Below, in pieces: positions 17,262-24,955 of a stretch of 64,000 nucleotides of DNA; positions within the stretch are counted from its first letter, which is position 1, and each line of letters opens with the position of its first letter. The position numbers and the translations under genes were made by a program. Below the pieces are notes generated by a model that was not told where the DNA came from, did no database searches, and saw nothing but the letters and a program-made list of their open reading frames with translations. Source of the DNA: Flavobacteriales bacterium (GTDB taxonomy: Bacteria > Bacteroidota > Bacteroidia > Flavobacteriales_E > Vicingaceae); the NCBI GenBank assembly GCA_013359255.1, contig JABWCF010000001.1, positions 62,001 through 126,000 on the forward strand. Reading direction: 5' to 3'.

Positions 17262-18787
17262 TGTTTGGTGAGTTCAAAATCTTCGTTAATCATTTCTTCA
17301 AAATCGCTTTTTCCTTTAATGAGAATATCCTTTTTAATAGTGGTATACCCGGGTGCATCTATATTTATTTGATAGCTTCCCGGCTTAAGAATCATTACAA
17401 ATGATCCGTTTTTTTGGTTGGGTATATATTGTCCTACCTCTTTCATGGTGCGGTTATCGGTAACGGTAATAAATGCATTTTTTATAAATTCTTTAGAGGT
17501 TGCATTGATGAGTTTAGACTTATAAATAGTTTGTTTTTCGTCTAATTCGTTAAAGGTTACGCGGTAAATATCTAAATCGCCTTGCGTATCTTCTCTCCAC
17601 ATAGAAACGTAGGCATGGCGCTGGTCATCGGTAAAAGTAATAACCATGTTATCATCGCAGGTATTAATAGGGTAACCAATATTTTCCGGAAACGACCATT
17701 CGTTGTTTTCGGAATCCCATTCGCTTTTGAATAAATCGTATCCTCCAATACTGTTTCTTCCGTTTGATGAGTAATAAAGAGTTTTTCCATCGTAAAAAAG
17801 ATTTGGAAAGTCTTCATCGTATTCCGTGTTGATGTTGGAGCCTAAATTTTGCGGCAAGGCCCATTCTCCGGTGGGTAATTTACGTGTCATCCAAATGTCT
17901 TTTCCTCCTTGCCCACCTTTACGGTTGCTTGAAAAGAACAGGGTATTCCCTTCGGCCGAAATAGAGGCAGAACTTTCGAAGTCTTTCGAGTTTACATTTT
18001 CGCCCATTTTAAGGGGTTTGCTGTATTTGTTATTTTTTTTGTTCGATTCGAAAATATCTCCATACTCTTCAATGTTATCAATATAAAGAAATAAGGTATT
18101 CGCATCGAAAGAGAGACCCACGGCTTGTTCATCGAAGGGGCCATTAATAGTGCCCAATAATTTAGCACTTTCAAATTCTCCGTTTGTAACTTTCGATTCG
18201 TAAATATCGGAAGGATAATAACCATCAAATTCTTTACTGCCTTTTCCTTTTCTGCGTGATGTAAAAATAATGTACGATTCGTTGGGGGTAATGTAGGGGT
18301 AGTAGTCGGGGAAGGGAGAATTTATGGTGGCACCTAAATTTTGAAAACTAACATCTACCGGAGCTGCTGTTAATTTTCGGGCGTTTTCCAACATCATCAG
18401 TTGCCTTTCTGCTTGTTTTTGATTTTCTCCTTTATTTAAGGCTTTGTATTTGAGGTAAAATTCAGCGGCTTTATCGAATTCGTGATTGATATGATATGCC
18501 AATCCCATATAGTAAAGTGCTTCAGGGTCCACCTTGGGTAAGGATACGGCTTTTTCTAAAAAGGGGAGAGCCTGTTTTTTGTCAACAGCTAAATGCAGAA
18601 CGCAGTATCCTGCTTTAAAATGAAAGTCGGGATTTTCGGGCTCAAACTTTATGCATTTAATATAATCGGTAAGTGCCGCACTAAAGTTGTTGTGTTTAAA
18701 ATGTTCTTTTGCACTTTCCGGGTCGTACTTCTGTGCAATAGAAAAAAGAGGTACAGTAAAAAGTAATATGTAGGCAAGTTTTTTCAT
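17258..18787 (-). CDS. TPR-PD40 envelope protein (no OmpA domain)
   Basis: A 509-residue exported protein. It has a signal peptide (residues 1-18, FSIAQ), TPR helices (about 20-150, KAGYCVLHLAV, ALYYMGLAYHINHEFDKAAE) and a PD40-type beta-propeller (about 165-425) with repeated YIIFTSRRKG, TLFFSSNRKGGQGGKD and TLYYSSNGRNSIGGYD blades. A carboxypeptidase-regulatory-like domain (about 430-509) follows. Unlike PorE and the two paralogues upstream of it, it has no C-terminal OmpA-type domain. Relatives occur among type IX secretion and gliding components, but the role here is unknown. The gene heads the operon with the exonuclease and FAA hydrolase. Confidence 0.8.
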   Translation of the reverse strand: MKKLAYILLFTVPLFSIAQKYDPESAKEHFKHNNFSAALTDYIKCIKFEPENPDFHFKAGYCVLHLAVDKKQALPFLEKAVSLPKVDPEALYYMGLAYHINHEFDKAAEFYLKYKALNKGENQKQAERQLMMLENARKLTAAPVDVSFQNLGATINSPFPDYYPYITPNESYIIFTSRRKGKGSKEFDGYYPSDIYESKVTNGEFESAKLLGTINGPFDEQAVGLSFDANTLFLYIDNIEEYGDIFESNKKNNKYSKPLKMGENVNSKDFESSASISAEGNTLFFSSNRKGGQGGKDIWMTRKLPTGEWALPQNLGSNINTEYDEDFPNLFYDGKTLYYSSNGRNSIGGYDLFKSEWDSENNEWSFPENIGYPINTCDDNMVITFTDDQRHAYVSMWREDTQGDLDIYRVTFNELDEKQTIYKSKLINATSKEFIKNAFITVTDNRTMKEVGQYIPNQKNGSFVMILKPGSYQINIDAPGYTTIKKDILIKGKSDFEEMINEDFELTKQ

Positions 18788-18841
18788 TTCGTCAATCCGA
18801 AGGTACTGTTTTTAGTATAATCAAAACGAGTACCAAACTTC

Positions 18842-18849
18842 CAAATGTA
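18842..18849 (-). promoter_or_regulatory. Predicted -7 element for the 509-residue TPR-PD40 gene
   Basis: TACATTTG on the minus strand lies 54 bp upstream of the ATG at 18787, within a 138-bp gap. It is an exact TAnnTTTG match with no clear -33. Confidence 0.4.
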
Positions 18850-18925
18850 AGAAATCTGCAGCATTTAGATTCACTATTTGTAAAATAGGAGATAAAAATA
18901 CAAAGAGAAAATTTCTAACTAATTG

Positions 18926-21178
18926 CTACTCAATTTTTAGACGAACATATTGAAAATTTCTATACTTTGTTGTGTTTTCTGCATCATTGGCGTAGCTTGG
19001 ACCTTGCAGTAGAGGTGTGATCCTTTTAATTTTTACAGCACTGCTGTTTATGCCTTTTTGTTTAAGAGTTTCAAACAATAGCAGTTTCGCTTCCAAGGCT
19101 CTTTTTTCGGCTAGGTTTTGGTTGCTGATGAATGTTTTGGTTGGAACTTTTGATGCACTTGCTTCAATAGATATATGAATATTTCCATATGTAGCAATGT
19201 GTTTTAGTACTTTTTCAATAAACAGCGTGTACTCTTTTTGGGTTTGTTCTAAATTTTTTTCGTTATAGCCGAAATAATGGATAAATTCTATTTGCGAAGG
19301 AATGGTGTGGCCTTCTGTTTTGTCTGGTCTGTTCGCTAAAAGTTGAGACGATTTGGTTTTGCTTATTTGATTGTTTGCATTTGCTGCATCTATTGAATTT
19401 AAAATAAAATGGTTTCTTAATTCAGTGTGAAATTGAGTTTTGATAATGCTTAATGGGAAACCCGAGAATTTGACTTGTGCAATACTCTTCAGTTGCGAAC
19501 TGTCTGGTTCTTGCACTGTATAGGCATTTAAATCGGTTAGCGATGTTCTCAAAGAAATGTTTTCCTCTGAAGTACTATCGTTTACGGGTGAATAATTAAT
19601 TTCTATTTCAAGGTAGGGGTTGAATAGATTACATGGTTTGGGTATAACCACAAGTTGGGTGTGTTGGGTTTTATCCGTAGCAATAGTTAGGGTATATTTT
19701 TTTTCGGTGTATACCGGAAAAGAAAATCGACCAAAGGAATCGATGTTTATTTTTTGAACAAACTGATTTTTATCGTTATGCAGTTCTGCTGAAATAGCAG
19801 ATGGATTAGTGGTTTTAGGTAAAACAATACCCGATATAAGAAGTTGATTTATATTTTCACATTCTTTGCCGAAGGCATAATTATCCATGCCTCCGTACCC
19901 TCCCTTTCGATTTGAAGAAAAGAAGCCGGTTTGCTCCTTTTCATTTATTGAAAAGTAAATATCATCGGCAGGAGAGTTAAAGGGTTTGCCCAAATTTTCA
20001 GCTTTCTGCCATTGGTTGTTTTCAAATTTAGAAACAAAAATATCGTAGCCTCCAATCGAGTTATTTCCTTTAGACGAAAAATAGAGCCATTTGCCATCTT
20101 CGGATAGAAACGGGGCTTCTTCGTCTAGTGGGCTGTTGATGTTATTATTGAGTAAAATAGGTTCGCTCCATTCCCCTTTTGTATTTTTGGTAGAAGTGTA
20201 TACATCTTTACCTCCTATTCCGTTTTTTCTGTTGGCCACAAAGAACAGCGTATTTCCATCGGCACTGAAACAAACACTAGGCACATTAAATTTACTTGAA
20301 TTAATATTTTTTGCCAGTTTTACTGGTTTTTTCCATTCATTGTTTTCTAATTCAGAGAGCCATATTTGGTCTTTTTTGTAAAAATAAAATGTTTTTTTAT
20401 GATTGAAATAGGTTAAGGCCGAACTGTGTTTTTTTGTGTTGAGGTTCGTTGGTAAGTAATTTTTTATTTCGTTTGGAGAAGTTATCAAATTCCATGCGTT
20501 TGCATTTTTTTTGGCTATTAAAATGTTTTCATAGAAAAGTCCATCAGGTCCTTTTTTCTTACTATTTGCAGGTCTTCTGGAGGTGAATACAATGACAGAA
20601 TCGGCTTTTAAATACACGGGGGCATAGTCGTTAAAGAGGCTGTTAACGTCTTTGTTTAGCAAAAAGGGTTTAAGTGAAGAAAGGGGAAAAAGTTGTTTCG
20701 CATTCTCTGTGTAATTTACCAGTTGATTCATTTGCGATACTAATTCTCTGCCATCATTAGTATTTAGATTTATGAATGTTTCGAAATGTTTTGCAGATTG
20801 AATAGCATCATCAAATTTTTCACAGTAGTGTTGAGCCTTTGCCAGATATAAAAAAAGTTCGGGCTGTGTGTCTTTTTGAGGATACTTTAAGGCTTTTTCC
20901 AAAAAATACAGAGTACTGTCTTTGTTTACATCTGATTCCCAGTAAACGATTCCTGCTTGAAGCAAGTATTGTGCATTTTCGGGTTGCAAAGAGAGTAATT
21001 CCGAGTAATATTTTTTGGATAGTTCGAAATCTTGGTAATAGGAAGCCTTTTGTGCTTTGTGAAGTATTTTTTTTTCTTGTTGGGCAATAGAAACATTAAA
21101 TTGGAGTAAAAGACAAACGAGCATTATTAATGCTCGTTTGTCTTTTAGAAAAATATTTATTGAAAAGGGCTGAAGCAA
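18926..21178 (-). CDS. TPR-PD40 envelope protein with divergent OmpA-like C-terminus (copy A)
   Basis: About 750 residues from a TTG at 21178, or 732 from the ATG at 21124. The TTG start gives a normal signal peptide (LKDKR then ALIMLVCLLLQF and a SIAQ cleavage site), whereas the ATG start lacks the basic n-region, so I prefer TTG. TPR helices (about 35-150) are followed by a PD40 propeller (about 180-460; TLFFVANRKNGIGGKD, WLYFSSKGNNSIGGYD) and a regulatory-like domain. The C-terminal 115 residues (FGYNEKN, ASASKVPTKTF, NLAEKRALEAKLLLF) are nearly the same as in the gene just upstream. A perfect 41-nt palindrome covers codons near the start, and an A9 run (GAA-AAA-AAA-ATA) lies shortly after. 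Confidence 0.8.
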   Translation of the reverse strand: MLQPFSINIFLKDKRALIMLVCLLLQFNVSIAQQEKKILHKAQKASYYQDFELSKKYYSELLSLQPENAQYLLQAGIVYWESDVNKDSTLYFLEKALKYPQKDTQPELFLYLAKAQHYCEKFDDAIQSAKHFETFINLNTNDGRELVSQMNQLVNYTENAKQLFPLSSLKPFLLNKDVNSLFNDYAPVYLKADSVIVFTSRRPANSKKKGPDGLFYENILIAKKNANAWNLITSPNEIKNYLPTNLNTKKHSSALTYFNHKKTFYFYKKDQIWLSELENNEWKKPVKLAKNINSSKFNVPSVCFSADGNTLFFVANRKNGIGGKDVYTSTKNTKGEWSEPILLNNNINSPLDEEAPFLSEDGKWLYFSSKGNNSIGGYDIFVSKFENNQWQKAENLGKPFNSPADDIYFSINEKEQTGFFSSNRKGGYGGMDNYAFGKECENINQLLISGIVLPKTTNPSAISAELHNDKNQFVQKINIDSFGRFSFPVYTEKKYTLTIATDKTQHTQLVVIPKPCNLFNPYLEIEINYSPVNDSTSEENISLRTSLTDLNAYTVQEPDSSQLKSIAQVKFSGFPLSIIKTQFHTELRNHFILNSIDAANANNQISKTKSSQLLANRPDKTEGHTIPSQIEFIHYFGYNEKNLEQTQKEYTLFIEKVLKHIATYGNIHISIEASASKVPTKTFISNQNLAEKRALEAKLLLFETLKQKGINSSAVKIKRITPLLQGPSYANDAENTTKYRNFQYVRLKIE
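21107..21147 (-). repeat. Perfect 41-nt palindrome (20-bp arms, 1-nt centre)
   Basis: Positions 21107-21126 are the exact reverse complement of 21128-21147, with only T21127 unpaired. On the minus strand the RNA would form a hairpin with A-rich and U-rich ends, 35 nt after the stop of the upstream TPR-PD40 gene. It contains the ATG at 21124-21122 next to the loop. It may be a terminator, an attenuator or a translation-blocking hairpin. Confidence 0.85.
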
Positions 21179-21182
21179 AAAG

Positions 21183-23417
21183 TTATTCTATGGTAAGTTT
21201 AACGTACTGAAATTTTTGATATTTCTTTTGATTTCCGGCATCGTTGATGTATTCGGGCCCTTGTACTAAATGAACAATATTATTTATGATAACCTGATCG
21301 CTTTTTATGCCTTTTTCTTTAAGGCTAATAAAGAGGAGTAGTTTTGCTTCCAGAGCCCTTTTCTCGGCTAAATTTTCGTTGGTTACAAATGTTTTAGTGG
21401 GTACTTTCGAAGCACTAGATTCGATATTGATTTTAACGGAACCTTCCTTTTCAATAACTTGTGTCAGCTTGTTTATAAAATCGGCATACAGTTTATCGGT
21501 TTTATTTATATCCTTAACATTGTAGCCAAAGTATTTTTGGAAAATCACTTTAGACTTATCTATTTCCTTATTGTCTGTGGTGGTGTTCTTGTCTGTATTC
21601 TGATCTTTCACAGTACCATCTTTATCCTTGCTTGTATCTTTCCCTGTATTTTTGTCTTTAGAAGTTAGGTCTTTTCCGGTGTCCTTATCCTTATTGTTAT
21701 CTTTAGAAGTAATATCTTTCCCCGTATCCTTATCTTTAGAAATGTCTTTATCTTTAGATGTTACATCTTTCCCTGTATCCTTGTCTTTAGTGGTATCTTT
21801 ATCTTTATTTGGCAAACTTCCAAAAACAACGGGTTTTAAACCAATGGCTTTATCAATTTCCTGATAAGCCGATGCCGGAGGAATATAAAGATCTTCTTCT
21901 TCGCTAAAACCTGCTGCTTCGTATTTTATATGGTATTCGTTACCGGGTTGTAAAATAATAGAAAAACGACCATCTCTTGCTCTGGGTTTATACTTTCCAA
22001 TAAGTTCGCCCGTTTCGTTATTTGTAATGGTTATTAATGCATCTTCGGGTAGTTTGTCCATGCCTATAACTGTAATAATACCGGTTAGCAGGGTAAGTGC
22101 TTTTTCGGGGGCATCCATTAATGTAATCATGTAAATATCTTTTTCTCCGTACCCTCCATCTTGAAAGGAAGAATAATAAGCTCTTCTCCCATCTACAGAA
22201 GTAACAAAGAAAATATCATCATCGGTAGAGTTTACAGGGTAGCCCATATTGGCGGGAGTGCTCCATGAGCCATCTTCTTGTAATTCAGAATAGAAAATGT
22301 CGTATCCACCAATGCTAGTATGTCCGCGAGAGCTGAAATAAAGGGTTTTTCCATCGGGGTGAAGAAAAATTCCATCTTCATCGTATAGAGTATTGATGTT
22401 AGGGCCTAAGTTTTGAGCCAAAGCCCATTCTCCGTTCGGAAGCTTTTTGCACATATAAATATCTTTTCCTCCTAATCCGCCTTTGCGGTCGCTAACAAAG
22501 TAAAGAATGCTATTATCGGGTGATAGGGCAGCATGGGTTTCGTAAGAGGTGGAGTTTACATTGGCACTCAACTTTTCTGGGGTATTCCACATTTCTCCGT
22601 CAAAAAAACTTTTGTACAGTTCTCCATTTCCATTATCATCCTTATAAATAAGCAGGGTATTTCCGTCTATGGTAATATTCAGTGTTGCTTCGTGCCCCAT
22701 GCTGTTAAGAGTAAGAAGTTCGGGTTCCTGCCACTCGCCTTTCTCAAAGAACGAAACATAAATATCTTCGAAGGGCAAACCATCTTCTTCGTCTATAATA
22801 TTTGCGTTTGAACTATCGGGACGTACTCTTCTTGATGTAAAGTAAATAGCCGATTCATCAATAGAAATTACCGGAGAGTATTCGGGATATATGGTATTGA
22901 TTTTAGGACCTAAATTTTGTACTTTAAGATTTACTGGATTGGCTACTGCTATTTTTGCATATTCGGTTCGTTTCACTTCCATGTCGGTTTCATCCCATAA
23001 ATAGTGTTTTTTGGTTATGTAGGTTTTAAAATTTTTATAATGTTCAATGGCTTTATCAAATTCCATATTTAGATGTAGGGCACGAGCGTAGTAGTAATGT
23101 GTTTCAACGGGTGCTTTTTTCTCGGTATGAGAAAAAATATCGTAATTAGAGGTGGTATTTTGTATCGCTTTTTCGAGGTATTGTAATGCTTTTCTTTTTT
23201 GGTTTCCAGTGTTTATGTAGCATACCCCCACTTTATAGTTTAGGTTATTATTATCTGGTTGTTGTTCAAGAAGATTAAGCCAAATAGGGAGAGCCGCTTC
23301 GTAGTATCGTTCTTCCATCATAGTGTTGGCTTCGTAGAACCGCTCTCTGAATTTATCTTGAGAGAAAAGAGAGAGTTCTAAGAAGAGAAGCGATGTGAAT
23401 AAAAAATACTTTTTCAT
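21183..23417 (-). CDS. TPR-PD40 envelope protein with Lys-Asp linker and divergent OmpA-like C-terminus (copy B)
   Basis: A 744-residue exported protein: signal peptide (residues 1-19, ending LFSQ), TPR helices (about 25-150), PD40 propeller (about 170-440; ILYFVSDRKGGLGGKD, TLYFSSRGHTSIGGYD), regulatory-like beta domain (about 445-520), a very hydrophilic Lys-Asp-Thr-Ser linker (about 536-616) and a C-terminal domain (617-744). That domain resembles OmpA/MotB (ending NENLAEKRALEAKLLLF, YQKFQYVKLTIE), but SSASK stands where OmpA has the TDxxG diaminopimelate-binding Asp. It lies 4 bp before the TTG start of copy A, and the two share the C-terminal domain, so they are tandem paralogues. Confidence 0.82.
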   Translation of the reverse strand: MKKYFLFTSLLFLELSLFSQDKFRERFYEANTMMEERYYEAALPIWLNLLEQQPDNNNLNYKVGVCYINTGNQKRKALQYLEKAIQNTTSNYDIFSHTEKKAPVETHYYYARALHLNMEFDKAIEHYKNFKTYITKKHYLWDETDMEVKRTEYAKIAVANPVNLKVQNLGPKINTIYPEYSPVISIDESAIYFTSRRVRPDSSNANIIDEEDGLPFEDIYVSFFEKGEWQEPELLTLNSMGHEATLNITIDGNTLLIYKDDNGNGELYKSFFDGEMWNTPEKLSANVNSTSYETHAALSPDNSILYFVSDRKGGLGGKDIYMCKKLPNGEWALAQNLGPNINTLYDEDGIFLHPDGKTLYFSSRGHTSIGGYDIFYSELQEDGSWSTPANMGYPVNSTDDDIFFVTSVDGRRAYYSSFQDGGYGEKDIYMITLMDAPEKALTLLTGIITVIGMDKLPEDALITITNNETGELIGKYKPRARDGRFSIILQPGNEYHIKYEAAGFSEEEDLYIPPASAYQEIDKAIGLKPVVFGSLPNKDKDTTKDKDTGKDVTSKDKDISKDKDTGKDITSKDNNKDKDTGKDLTSKDKNTGKDTSKDKDGTVKDQNTDKNTTTDNKEIDKSKVIFQKYFGYNVKDINKTDKLYADFINKLTQVIEKEGSVKINIESSASKVPTKTFVTNENLAEKRALEAKLLLFISLKEKGIKSDQVIINNIVHLVQGPEYINDAGNQKKYQKFQYVKLTIE
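21570..21810 (-). repeat. Low-complexity Lys-Asp repeat linker
   Basis: This part of copy B encodes three copies of the core KDKDTGKDxTSKD (x = V, I, L), spaced by short KD-rich segments and followed by a degenerate Thr/Asn tail. It looks like a flexible, highly charged linker between the periplasmic modules. Confidence 0.8.
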
Positions 23418-23472
23418 TGCGTGCTAAAATTAAATGGCTAAAGTAAATATAACCACCGTATTAATAAAGGTG

Positions 23473-23480
23473 CAAATATA
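23473..23480 (-). promoter_or_regulatory. Predicted -7 element for TPR-PD40 copy B
   Basis: TATATTTG on the minus strand, 55 bp upstream of the ATG at 23417, is an exact TAnnTTTG match. No -33 with correct spacing is visible. Confidence 0.4.
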
Positions 23481-23541
23481 TTTGTTTTCAACAATTTATT
23501 CAATAAAAATTCTATAGCCGAGGTGTGTTTGGAATAGAGTA

Positions 23542-24885
23542 TTAAAAATCTCGGTTTATATCAAAGGCTTCCATATAGTCTGCTACTTTTTTAATAAAAG
23601 AACCTCCTAAAGAACCGTCAACCACACGGTGGTCGTAAGACATGGAGAGAAACATCATATGCCTGATTCCAATGGTGTCTCCGAAAGGAGTTTCAATTAC
23701 AGCTGGTTTTTTGCGAATGGCTCCGGTGGCCATGATAGCTACCTGAGGCTGATTGATTATGGGAGTGCCCATTACGTTTCCAAAAGTTCCTACATTGGTA
23801 AGAGTAAAAGTGCCTCCTTGAATTTCATCGGGTTGCAGTTTATTATTTCTGGCACGGGTAGATAGGTCGTTTACAGCTTTTGTAAGTCCAATTAAATTTT
23901 TTTGGTCGGCATCTTTTACTACTGGCACAATTAAATTTCCGGAAGGCAATGCGGTTGCCATGCCTATATTAATTCTCTTTCGTTTTATTATTTTATCTCC
24001 GTCAACCGATATATTTATTAGTGGAAGGTCTTTAATGGCTTTTACAATGGCCTCAATAAAGAGTGGAGTAAATGTTATTTTTTCGTTTTCTCTTTTTTGA
24101 AATGCATTTTTTACATTTTCTCTCCACATTACCATATTGGTAACATCTACTTCAATAAAAGAGGTTACGTGTGGAGATACATGTTTGCTCATTACCATGT
24201 GTTCTGCAATGAGCTTACGCATACGATCCATTTCTATAATTTCATCGCCCGGATTTATGGTAATATCGGGCTTTTTGATACTGAAATCCTTAACTTGTTG
24301 GGCAGAAGCGGAGGTTGTGGGTTTTACTGTTTGCTCTTGTATTTGAGTTGGGTTGATTTTAATAGTGTTTGTGCCACGGTTTGGCAAATAGGCTAAGAGA
24401 TCTTGTTTTGTAACCCTTCCTTCTTTTCCTGAGCCATCTATCGTATCTAGTTCGGCTGTATCTATACCTTCTTTTGCCGCAATACTGCGTACTAACGGGG
24501 AATAAAACCTTCCGGTTGCAGAGGAGGCTGTTATGCTTTTGTGGCCACTTTCGGTAAGAGGTTTTGATTTTTCTGTATCGGCTGTTTTATCATTTGTAGG
24601 GGTAATTTCGGCAATAGGAGTGCTTTTTACAGAGGGAGTTGTTCCTTCGGAGCCAATAATAGCAATAGCCTGACCTACTTTTACCACATCGCCCTCATTG
24701 TAAAGTTTTTTTATAAGTATTCCGGCATCGGGTGCAGGAATTTCGGAATCTACTTTATCGGTAGCTATCTCTAATACCGATTCTTCTTGTTCAATGGTAT
24801 CGCCTTCGTTTTTTAGCCATTTAATAATAGTGGCTTCGGCAACACTCTCACCCATTTTGGGCATTATTAATTCTATTTGTGCCAT
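23542..24885 (-). CDS. 2-oxoacid dehydrogenase complex E2 (dihydrolipoamide acyltransferase)
   Basis: A 447-residue E2 core subunit. It has a single lipoyl domain (residues about 3-77, lipoyl-Lys in IATDKVDSEIPAP), a Pro/Thr/Ser linker and a peripheral subunit-binding domain (about 130-168; SPLVRSIAAKEGIDT, GSGKEGRVTKQDLLAYL). A catalytic domain (about 215-447) carries the MSYDHRVVDG active-site motif (HxxxDG). Which complex it serves (pyruvate, 2-oxoglutarate or branched-chain) is not decidable, since no E1 or E3 gene is adjacent. A good promoter lies 21 bp upstream of the ATG. Confidence 0.9.
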   Translation of the reverse strand: MAQIELIMPKMGESVAEATIIKWLKNEGDTIEQEESVLEIATDKVDSEIPAPDAGILIKKLYNEGDVVKVGQAIAIIGSEGTTPSVKSTPIAEITPTNDKTADTEKSKPLTESGHKSITASSATGRFYSPLVRSIAAKEGIDTAELDTIDGSGKEGRVTKQDLLAYLPNRGTNTIKINPTQIQEQTVKPTTSASAQQVKDFSIKKPDITINPGDEIIEMDRMRKLIAEHMVMSKHVSPHVTSFIEVDVTNMVMWRENVKNAFQKRENEKITFTPLFIEAIVKAIKDLPLINISVDGDKIIKRKRINIGMATALPSGNLIVPVVKDADQKNLIGLTKAVNDLSTRARNNKLQPDEIQGGTFTLTNVGTFGNVMGTPIINQPQVAIMATGAIRKKPAVIETPFGDTIGIRHMMFLSMSYDHRVVDGSLGGSFIKKVADYMEAFDINRDF

Positions 24886-24906
24886 TTTCTTTTTTATTGT
24901 GGGTTA

Positions 24907-24937
24907 CAAAAGTAGGGTAAAAAAGTGTTTTAATCAA
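24907..24937 (-). promoter_or_regulatory. Predicted Bacteroidota promoter of the E2 gene
   Basis: On the minus strand a TTG (24937-24935) lies 20 bp before TACTTTTG (24914-24907), close to the TTTG-N17-20-TAnnTTTG pattern, and 21 bp ahead of the ATG. Confidence 0.6.
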
Positions 24938-24955
24938 TGCGAATCGAAGAGTGGC

